Virus record (IMG/VR): IMGVR_UViG_3300030329_004140
Location: 1-38,992 of that record
DNA from: a virus
DNA: 38,992 nucleotides
Strand: one strand, 5' to 3'
The stretch's first letter is position 1, and each line of letters begins with the position of its first letter. The notes beneath the pieces are model-generated. The model was given only the letters and a program-made list of their open reading frames with translations, was not told where the DNA came from and did not search any database. Shown here one piece after another: positions 30,450 through 37,537 of the stretch. The translations under genes and the position numbers were made by a program.

Positions 30450-31458
30450 AATAGACCAAGTACAAATTAGTGATGACGACCCAGCTTACATTATTGCTGA
30501 TATTGGTCATAACCATGCTCGTAATATGGATCGCTTAGAAGCCATGGTTGATACGGCAGCAGCTTCTGGTGTAAGTGCAGTCAAGTTTCAAACTCGACAT
30601 CCAAAAGAAACCTATGCTCCTCATGAGTATTATCGCGAAAGCGACAATCCTCAATGGATGGATAAGACATATGGTATTCACAGAGAAAAACTGGAATGGT
30701 CGCCAGAAGAATGGTCTTATGTATTTCAGTATTGTGATGAGGCAGGAGTGACTGCCTTTTCTACGCCCTTTGATTTTAAAAGCCTTGACCTCTTAAGCTC
30801 CTTGAATGTTCCTGCGTTCAAGATTGCAAGCGGAGATGCAACAAATCTTCCTTTGATTGCTGCTATTGCCAGTCACGGCAAGCCAATGATTATTAGTACA
30901 GGCGGATGCTATATCGAAGAAGTTGATGAAGTTGTAGAAGTTATGGAAAACACCACAACTCCTTATGCACTTCTACAGTGTTCTTGTATTTATCCTGCTC
31001 CGCATGATGTTCTAAATCTAAAAGCAATTACTACATTTAGAGAGCGATATAAAAATATATGTACTGGTCTTTCTACGCATGATCCAGATACTCACCCAAC
31101 TATTGGGGCATTTGCTCTTGGCGGAAGAATCTTTGAGCACCATTACACTAACAACCGTAGATGGAAAGGAACAGACAACGCCTTTTCTCTAACCCCTCCT
31201 ATGATGAAGAAGCTTCGTCAGCAACTTGACGACTTACTTCCAGCACTAGGTACTGGTGAGAAGAAGCCAGATAAAAGAGAGGTTGCTTTTACGATGGAGA
31301 GACGGAAGCAGCTTTATTGGGGAAGCAGTGGAATAATGATTCAATGTCCGTATGCGGGAGGAATAGACCCTAAGTATTACGAGGAGCTAAAAAATAAACC
31401 ACGCTTCAATGAATTGATGCCAGTAGGCAGGGAAGTACGGTGGGAAGACTTTGAGTAA
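30433..31458 (+). CDS. neuB: NeuB-like nonulosonic (sialic) acid synthase
   Basis: The 341-residue protein has the length and TIM-barrel motifs of NeuB, which condenses phosphoenolpyruvate with ManNAc or a related hexosamine. Visible are AYIIADIGHNHARN, AVKFQTRHP (Lys51), FKIASGDATNLPLI, MIISTGG, the metal ligand His216 in GLSTHD, and FEHHYTNN with His236/237, followed by KGTDNAFSL. In the C-terminal part, ALGTGEKKP is followed by a shortened, diverged SAF-like tail, so the usual antifreeze-like domain may be degenerate. Whether the product is sialic, legionaminic or pseudaminic acid cannot be told. It overlaps the methyltransferase by 17 nt and the cytidylyltransferase by 8 nt. Confidence 0.88.
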   Translation: MSRNLEIDQVQISDDDPAYIIADIGHNHARNMDRLEAMVDTAAASGVSAVKFQTRHPKETYAPHEYYRESDNPQWMDKTYGIHREKLEWSPEEWSYVFQYCDEAGVTAFSTPFDFKSLDLLSSLNVPAFKIASGDATNLPLIAAIASHGKPMIISTGGCYIEEVDEVVEVMENTTTPYALLQCSCIYPAPHDVLNLKAITTFRERYKNICTGLSTHDPDTHPTIGAFALGGRIFEHHYTNNRRWKGTDNAFSLTPPMMKKLRQQLDDLLPALGTGEKKPDKREVAFTMERRKQLYWGSSGIMIQCPYAGGIDPKYYEELKNKPRFNELMPVGREVRWEDFE

Positions 31459-32188
31459 CGTTGCTTTTATCCCGGCTCGTGGAGGCTCCGCGCGTGTTCC
31501 AAGAAAAAACCTAAAGCCTCTTCAAGGACACCCTCTAATTGCATATACGATTGCTTCGGCACAGCAATCAAAAGTATTTGACCATGTATATGTAGCGACT
31601 GATGATCCTGAAATATTAAAAATAGCTGAGCATTATGGAGCTGAGCCAGTTCTTCGTCCTGTATCAGAACCAGAAGAACGAGACATTGAATGGGTAACTC
31701 ACACCTTTAGAAGTATTGCCCGTAATGGGGTTGAGCCTCATAGTTATGCCATCGTTCGCCCGACCTCTCCATTTAGACAGCCAAAAGATATTAGAACAGC
31801 TTGGGAAATATGGGAGAGAGTTCATAGAGAAGGATTTACTTCATTACGGGCTGTTGAAAAATGTAGCGAGCATCCTGCCAAAATGTGGCGTAGGCAAATA
31901 ACAGGAGAGATTACACCGCTTTTGTTACAGCCTCCAGAAGAATGGCATAGTACTCCATACCAAGTTCTTCCCGATGTTTATATACAGAATGCTGCTCTTG
32001 AAATTTCATTGGCATCAGTTGCTATAAAAGAACAGTCGATAACAGGCAAACGTGTATATGGATTTCTTATGACTGGAGATTCGGGCTTTGATATTAATCA
32101 TGAATATGATTGGGATTTAGCTGAGGCTAAAGTCAAATCAGGAGTCAGGCTTCCAAAGATAGAGGTAGAAGAATGGCACCCGGCTTAG
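31451..32188 (+). CDS. neuA: NeuA-like CMP-nonulosonate cytidylyltransferase
   Basis: The 245-residue enzyme activates nonulosonic acid with CTP to CMP-sugar. The N-terminus gives the nucleotide-binding signature AFIPARGGSARVPRKNLK (Ala14 in place of the common Lys in GGSKR). It is followed by HPLIAYTIASAQQSKVFD, VYVATDDPEIL and VRPTSPFRQPKDIRTAWE, with acidic metal ligands expected in the DSGFDINHEYDWDLAE stretch near the end. The start is TTG 31451 with GGGAAG just upstream, overlapping neuB by 8 nt. With NeuB it gives the last two steps to the activated sugar. No NeuC-like epimerase is found in this window, so the precursor must come from the host or from elsewhere in the genome. Confidence 0.88.
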   Translation: MSNVAFIPARGGSARVPRKNLKPLQGHPLIAYTIASAQQSKVFDHVYVATDDPEILKIAEHYGAEPVLRPVSEPEERDIEWVTHTFRSIARNGVEPHSYAIVRPTSPFRQPKDIRTAWEIWERVHREGFTSLRAVEKCSEHPAKMWRRQITGEITPLLLQPPEEWHSTPYQVLPDVYIQNAALEISLASVAIKEQSITGKRVYGFLMTGDSGFDINHEYDWDLAEAKVKSGVRLPKIEVEEWHPA

Positions 32189-32607
32189 AGTTACCAACTC
32201 CAGACAATGCTGATGACGCAACCCAATCACTATGGACTCCAACTGAAGTTGAATATATTCAGTCTTGGGTTGTACCTACTGATTATCCAGAACTTGGACG
32301 TGCAGTAAAGCATGAGTTCAAATTGTCATATCACGGAGAGGTTGAATATTTTGGTGTACTTGCAATGGAGGATGAATCTGAAGCACTCATTGAAGACATG
32401 GCTGCTAGCACAGCAGAAGCAGTAGTTGTAAAAATCCTTGAAAAAGAACAGATTAGATCAGGGCGTTTGATTCCAGTAGACCTGTCTAAGCCTGAGAACT
32501 TGCAAGTACGTCGTGATCTTGCAGCTACTTTTAGAGATTTCAAAAGACACCAACATAAACGACGTGAAAGCACTAATGGTCGAATTTATTATCCGGGTAC
32601 CCACTAA
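32173..32607 (+). CDS. Unknown protein between neuA and the second transferase-like gene
   Basis: The 144-residue acidic protein has a basic C-terminal segment (FRDFKRHQHKRRES). A central strand pair (FKLSYHGEVEYFGVLAME) and a helix are predicted, with no catalytic motif. It overlaps neuA by 16 nt and its stop shares a base with the next ATG (TAATG), so it is translationally coupled to both neighbours. It could be a virion or adaptor protein, or a cassette-specific factor. No family was recognised. Confidence 0.68.
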   Translation: MAPGLELPTPDNADDATQSLWTPTEVEYIQSWVVPTDYPELGRAVKHEFKLSYHGEVEYFGVLAMEDESEALIEDMAASTAEAVVVKILEKEQIRSGRLIPVDLSKPENLQVRRDLAATFRDFKRHQHKRRESTNGRIYYPGTH

Positions 32608-33617
32608 TGATTAAAAAAGAAGTTTGCATCTTTGGTTACGCAGAAGAAACACGCAATTTAGTATTTGAACTCCCTGATTCTGTAGAGGTTTGGGGAATAA
32701 ATATGGCTCATATGTTTCTTGGAGATAAGCGAAAGGCTCAAAGGTGGTTGCAGATTCACCCCAGAGACTGGAGTTCTCAAGGTCAGCCAGCTACAGGATA
32801 TTGGGGAAGACCTCGTGCCCACTTTGAATTCTTACAAAGGTTTGAAGGAAAGATCATTATGTCTTACGACGAACCTGATCTTCCTCAATCAGAATTATTT
32901 CCTTTTGAAAAATTTAGAAAAAAGTACGGACGAGAATACTTTACTAATTCCTTTTCATACTTGATGGCTATGGCTATTGATGAAGGGTATGGGCGTATTT
33001 ATTTATATGGGATAAATTTGACAGCCCTTGACGAATATATTCACCAGCGTCCTTGTATGGAGTATTGGATTGGGCAAGCTGAAGCTCGTGGAATTGACGT
33101 TATAATACCTCCCGCCTCTGCATTAGTTAAAGCTAATACATCATATGGATTGAAAAGTACTGACCCTTCAGAGGATTTAGCTAATCATGTAGCAGAAAGA
33201 CTAGATAAGGCTCGTCAGAAATACACAGAAGCAATGTTCAATTACAATACTGCTGCATCTCAATTACTAGAGATTAGACATTGGGACGAGTTTCTTGGAG
33301 ACTTATTAAAAGTTTCAGTTAATGAATTCAATGACATCAAAATGTCAAAGGCTGCTAGGGAAAAAATAGGAGCACTGGCTAAAAAAATTCAACAGACGGC
33401 TGGTGCCCGCTTTGACAAAAGACGTGCTGCTTTTAACAAACTTCAAGAGAGAGCACAGAATGAAATCAATACTGCTTCTGGTAGAGTACAGTCAGAACAG
33501 CATTACTTATCGGTCATGGGTGGGGTAGACTATCGGGCAGGGGCTCTGCCAGAAATGTATTATCCGAACCCGGTGCTAGCGACAGACTTTGATCCACCGG
33601 AGCAACAAGCGGTGTAA
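32607..33617 (+). CDS. GT42-like Rossmann-type protein, candidate nonulosonate transferase (paralogue 2)
   Basis: This is the longer paralogue (336 residues) of the gene at 28664. Shared motifs are VCIFGY, VEVWGINMAHMFL (Asn32), RWLQIHPRDW, WGRPRAHFE, NSFSYLMAMAI (Ser115, Ser117), IYLYGINL and EYIHQRPCMEYWIG, ending in GIDVIIPPAS. The SFSYLMAMAI-to-GINL spacing matches the TSGVYMCAVAI-to-SGIDF part of CstII-type sialyltransferases. A C-terminal extension of about 140 residues (195-300 likely coiled coil) is missing in paralogue 1 and may anchor it to the virion or to a partner. Transferase activity is inferred from motif order and the NeuB/NeuA neighbours. The gene starts on the stop of the previous one. 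Confidence 0.62.
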   Translation: MIKKEVCIFGYAEETRNLVFELPDSVEVWGINMAHMFLGDKRKAQRWLQIHPRDWSSQGQPATGYWGRPRAHFEFLQRFEGKIIMSYDEPDLPQSELFPFEKFRKKYGREYFTNSFSYLMAMAIDEGYGRIYLYGINLTALDEYIHQRPCMEYWIGQAEARGIDVIIPPASALVKANTSYGLKSTDPSEDLANHVAERLDKARQKYTEAMFNYNTAASQLLEIRHWDEFLGDLLKVSVNEFNDIKMSKAAREKIGALAKKIQQTAGARFDKRRAAFNKLQERAQNEINTASGRVQSEQHYLSVMGGVDYRAGALPEMYYPNPVLATDFDPPEQQAV

Positions 33618-33620
33618 ATC

Positions 33621-34001
33621 GTGCAGACATATAGAGTCCGAACTGATTACGACCATAGAAAGGCTTGGGCTCAGCCTTTAGGTGTAGCAGAGGGCAGCGA
33701 CTTTGAGTTGCAAGCCGTGCTACTTCGTAATGGCGTAGTCGATGCAACAACTTTTTCTTCAGGCGTTACAATAGCCTTAACTGTTTCTGATTCAGTTCTT
33801 AATGGTGGCACTGCCCTTCTAAATGCTGAAGGGTCAGACTCTTTTACTGCTGCTTCTGGATTAGTAAAGTGGTCTATCACTGATACACAGTCTAATGACT
33901 GGCAAGCAGGAACTTATAACGGTGATATTAAGGTCACAGATACAAGTAGCCTTATTCATTACTTTCCTATATCACTCAAAGTGAGGGAGGTAAAAGCATA
34001 A
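33621..34001 (+). CDS. Ig-like/BppU-type baseplate or tail protein
   Basis: The 126-residue protein starts at GTG 33621. The layout (FELQAVLLRNGVVDATTFSSG, VTIALTVSDS, SGLVKWSITDTQSNDWQAGTY, NGDIKVTD, FPISLKV) matches the small beta-sandwich of phage baseplate upper proteins: a strand pair, a central tryptophan, then the AGTY.GDIKV edge strand. Such domains connect receptor-binding proteins to the tail. It starts 3 nt after the transferase-like gene and overlaps the next gene by one base, so it is the first structural gene of the tail module. Confidence 0.65.
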   Translation: MQTYRVRTDYDHRKAWAQPLGVAEGSDFELQAVLLRNGVVDATTFSSGVTIALTVSDSVLNGGTALLNAEGSDSFTAASGLVKWSITDTQSNDWQAGTYNGDIKVTDTSSLIHYFPISLKVREVKA

Positions 34002-35278
34002 TGGCAGGACCAAATCAAAGTCGTACTAGAAAACAAATTAGGCAGTCTATTGGAGTAAGCCTGAAAGCTATCGACCTTGACGCAGGAACAATTACTCGTG
34101 CTCCTGCTGAAACTTCATCTGCTAAATCTTTTATCTATGACAATGCAGTTGCCTTTGGTGCGGTCAATGACTATCGAGGTAAATGGGTTATAGCTACAGA
34201 TAGTGGAGGGACTACAGAGACACGCAGGATTTTATCTTCTGATCCAAACGCCCGTGTCTTTGAAGTCTCTGTTCCTTTTTCAAATACCCCTGATACAGAC
34301 TGGGAGTTTGAAGTTTGGGATGAAGATGTATCTCCTGTATCGGTACATGAATACATCAACAATGCCATTATGGAAGTGAATTTAGCCTCAGCCGTAAAGT
34401 TCGATTCAGACTCTATGCACTATACAAGTGCAGTCAAAGAGTATCCTCTTGCATCAAGCTTTTCGGGTGTGATTAACGTCAGTTATAGAACTGGTGTGAA
34501 GGGCAAGCAACTTGTCTCGTACAACGACGCGCCGTCAACCCTATCATCCAACACGTCCATTTCCTCCGACACTGCTCATTACAGAGAAGGAACGGCGGCA
34601 GCAAAGATTTCGATCTCGGCTTCGGAAAGTGCTTCTACTGATATTGCTGGGTCTAGTTTTGACTCTACTGATATATCTGGCTATGACACTCTTGAACTCT
34701 GGGTAAATTCTAACGTTGCAACTGATACTGCTCAGTTAGTAGTAAAGCTAATGAACGGTAGTTCTGTTAGAGAATCATTAGTAGTTCCTGCTTTGAATGC
34801 AGATAGCTATACGCATGTTCAGCTTTCTTTGAATAACCCAGAAATAGATACAGATATTACGGCAGTTCGTATATCAACGGGTTCTAGCGGAGGGTCATCA
34901 AGGACAGTCAACATAGATAACTTAAGGGCTATTAGAGCTCAGAGTGGAAAGTATGAGCCTGTTCATGACAGACTCTGGAGCTTAAATCAAAGTGATCGAA
35001 GCATTGTCTTCTCTGAAAACATGAGTATCCCTGCATCTAAATTACGAGTTACTGGTACAAAAAATCCTTCTCTTTTATCTAGTGATAGCGCGGCATCAGA
35101 TGTTCCTGCTGAGTTTATTAAGAACTCTGCTATCGCAGAACATCTTCGAGCTACTGCTAGTAGATCAGGAGAAAATATTGACGCTTCGTTTGAGCAGTCT
35201 ATTCGATTTGAATCGCTAGCTCAGGCTGAACGTTATCGTATTCACGCACCTAATAACGTAAAGTGGCTGGATGGATAA
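34001..35278 (+). CDS. Tail/adaptor protein with inserted carbohydrate-binding-like beta domain
   Basis: The 425-residue protein has an N-terminal region (1-165) with RTRKQIRQSIG, GKWVIATDSGG and a VHEYINNAIMEV helix, as in phage connector or tail adaptor proteins. Residues about 170-310 form an extra Ser/Thr-rich jelly-roll-like domain (SGYDTLELWVNSNV, VVKLMNGS, VNIDNLRAI), similar in pattern to carbohydrate-binding modules. The C-terminal part resumes the helical and strand pattern and ends in FESLAQAERYRIHAP. An inserted sugar-binding domain would fit attachment to host surface glycans. No catalytic residues are seen. It overlaps the preceding gene by a base and abuts the next. Confidence 0.6.
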   Translation: MAGPNQSRTRKQIRQSIGVSLKAIDLDAGTITRAPAETSSAKSFIYDNAVAFGAVNDYRGKWVIATDSGGTTETRRILSSDPNARVFEVSVPFSNTPDTDWEFEVWDEDVSPVSVHEYINNAIMEVNLASAVKFDSDSMHYTSAVKEYPLASSFSGVINVSYRTGVKGKQLVSYNDAPSTLSSNTSISSDTAHYREGTAAAKISISASESASTDIAGSSFDSTDISGYDTLELWVNSNVATDTAQLVVKLMNGSSVRESLVVPALNADSYTHVQLSLNNPEIDTDITAVRISTGSSGGSSRTVNIDNLRAIRAQSGKYEPVHDRLWSLNQSDRSIVFSENMSIPASKLRVTGTKNPSLLSSDSAASDVPAEFIKNSAIAEHLRATASRSGENIDASFEQSIRFESLAQAERYRIHAPNNVKWLDG

Positions 35279-35596
35279 ATGCGAACTGCTTACGGTACAA
35301 GTAATTCAACAGCTTCATCAGTAGCTACGATTTTGTATTCAACCGATACTAATGCTCGTATGTTTTCTATAACAGTTAGAGCTCGTGCTGGTAATAATGC
35401 AGCAATGTATTTTGGCAATGACTCTAATGTAAGTTCAACTAATGGATTTGAGCTGACAGCAGGAAAAGAACTTAGTATTTCTGCTGCTTCTATATCAGAG
35501 AATACAATTCCTGCTTCTCTTAAGGCGCATAACTTTACTGTTAGCGGTGGCAATACCGCTGACTTTGTAGACTGGTTCATGTTGCTGGAGACATAA
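35279..35596 (+). CDS. Small beta-rich tail-associated protein
   Basis: The 105-residue protein is rich in Ser, Thr, Ala and Asn with alternating hydrophobic residues (MFSITVRARAGNNAAMYFGN), predicted as a beta sandwich. It has no transmembrane segment or motif. Start ATG 35279 is right after the adaptor stop, and the next gene starts on the base after its own stop. It is probably a small tail or neck structural protein. Confidence 0.62.
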   Translation: MRTAYGTSNSTASSVATILYSTDTNARMFSITVRARAGNNAAMYFGNDSNVSSTNGFELTAGKELSISAASISENTIPASLKAHNFTVSGGNTADFVDWFMLLET

Positions 35597-37531
35597 ATGG
35601 TTTTATCTGCAAACAGAACAGACAATATGATACAAATTGGCGACCGCCGATTTCATACTGTAGGCGATCCTGTTCGCACGCTTGTATCTCAATTCCCTGA
35701 GAAAAGAGTTGAAGGGGATTATGGAATTACTTCAAACCCAATTACTTCTTTATTGGTATTCTCCGATCATAGAGATGGGATTGGGGTAGAGAATATAAGC
35801 GGAGCAACTCAAAGCAATTGGTATTCAACTCTTTCATTACGTCATAACAATCATCTTGTATTACAACGCCAAGCAATTGATACAGACGCAAATGCAGCTC
35901 TTTCTGCTTCAGGCAGCGTTAGCTATCTTGCAGAATTAAGTAATGAGATATATCAAGTTACTAGCGAGAACAAGCTTTATAAATATAATAATGGAACCAA
36001 TGGTTGGGGAAGCGTCTTACACACTTTTGATTCCGATGTCACCGATGTAATCACTGCCCCTCTTAACGGAACTGATACTATGATTGCCGCTGTTACTAGC
36101 GGAGCTGTTGAGTTCAGTACCAATGGCACATCATGGACAGACGAAACAACAACTACTGGAATCAAGTATCTTGCTTATGGATTCCGAGAAAAACTTTGGG
36201 GTATTAGCGCAGATGGAACCACATATTTCGCTAATACTCTTGCGGGCTCTGGTACTACTTCATGGACTGAAGTAGCTAAACTTCAACTTTCGTTTGGTGA
36301 AGTCACAAAACTTCTTGTTGGACCGGGACCAAATCCAACAGATGACATCCTCTATGCAGCAACACAAGTAGGGCTATACGCATATAACAATGTTTCAGAA
36401 CGCTGGATAGCCACAGACCTAACACTTCCTTTCCATGAAAGTAATGGCACAGGAACTACAGTATTTCGTAATGCCATTTATGTAAATGCAGGAATGTCTG
36501 TCTATCAATATACGCCTTCTATGATAGGCGCACGGGTCAGCATTATGGGACCTGATCTTAATGACGGACTACCATCTAATAACCAAGGTATTATTCGCGC
36601 TATGCACGGAACTCATCAAGAGCTTGTAGCTATTATTGATGGGGCAGATACAGCGACGGATGATGATGAGTCATTACTAATGGAAGCGACTGGTGGCATC
36701 CATAATATTATGACTATCAATGCAGGTCTTGGGTATCCAACAGTGCTTGGGTGGAACACTCGTGGTTGGGAAATAAAGTTTGCTGCATCTATAGCAGGTA
36801 AAACAGTTTGTAATAATATGCTGGTTACTAATGCTTACAGTTCTTATCGTTTGTGGTGGGCAATAAATGGAGATGTTCAATATGGACTTCTTCCTGTAGG
36901 AATTGAGAATCCTAATCAAGTAGAAACTACGCGCCGCAATAGTACAGGCACATGGATTTCTCCTTGGTTCGATGCAAATCTTATTCACCAGAATAAAACA
37001 GCTCTTGAATGGCATCTTGATTCCACGTCTCCGTCTACATCAGAAACTATTACTTTGTCATATGCCATTGACTACGATAATAATGACACTGCATATACTG
37101 TGCTTGGAGTAAATAATAAAAGCGGTAATTTCCAGTATGAAATGCCGAACAAAGCAAGTCCAGAAGGGGTTCCGTTTCGGGCAATTCGAGCAAAGCTTGA
37201 GTTTGCTAGGGGAAGTAACATAACCCAAACTCCTGATATGAAAAAACTAGCTTTGGTATATAAGCCAACGCTTGAAACTTTGTGGGGTTGGGATGTTACG
37301 CTTGATCTATCTAGGGATGCAGACGGGTATACTCCTTCACAACAAAGAGAGTATCTTATAGATACAGCAAACAGTAGGGTGCTAGTTCCTTATGCCCCTT
37401 CTGATAATAATGATGGGAATGATATTTCGTGGGTGTTCTTAGCTAATGCAAGGGCTGCTGAGACACCGGGCTTCAGAGATACTTCTAATTGGATTGTAAC
37501 TCTCGCAGAAGCGAGATCGGATTCAGAGTAA
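35597..37531 (+). CDS. Tail protein, probable beta-propeller
   Basis: The 644-residue protein shows repeated blade-like units in the first 350 residues (VSYLAELSNEIYQVTSENKL; VITAPLNGTDTMIAAV; IKYLAYGFREKLWGI; LLVGPGPNPTDDILYAAT), each with aromatic-glycine-aspartate turns, which suggests a beta-propeller. The second half (380-600) is a mixed strand-rich domain with a final WVFLANARAAET. Large proteins of this kind form the tail tube or hub of short-tailed phages. No enzymatic motif is visible. It is followed by the fibre gene after 6 nt. Confidence 0.62.
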   Translation: MVLSANRTDNMIQIGDRRFHTVGDPVRTLVSQFPEKRVEGDYGITSNPITSLLVFSDHRDGIGVENISGATQSNWYSTLSLRHNNHLVLQRQAIDTDANAALSASGSVSYLAELSNEIYQVTSENKLYKYNNGTNGWGSVLHTFDSDVTDVITAPLNGTDTMIAAVTSGAVEFSTNGTSWTDETTTTGIKYLAYGFREKLWGISADGTTYFANTLAGSGTTSWTEVAKLQLSFGEVTKLLVGPGPNPTDDILYAATQVGLYAYNNVSERWIATDLTLPFHESNGTGTTVFRNAIYVNAGMSVYQYTPSMIGARVSIMGPDLNDGLPSNNQGIIRAMHGTHQELVAIIDGADTATDDDESLLMEATGGIHNIMTINAGLGYPTVLGWNTRGWEIKFAASIAGKTVCNNMLVTNAYSSYRLWWAINGDVQYGLLPVGIENPNQVETTRRNSTGTWISPWFDANLIHQNKTALEWHLDSTSPSTSETITLSYAIDYDNNDTAYTVLGVNNKSGNFQYEMPNKASPEGVPFRAIRAKLEFARGSNITQTPDMKKLALVYKPTLETLWGWDVTLDLSRDADGYTPSQQREYLIDTANSRVLVPYAPSDNNDGNDISWVFLANARAAETPGFRDTSNWIVTLAEARSDSE

Positions 37532-37537
37532 AGCCAT

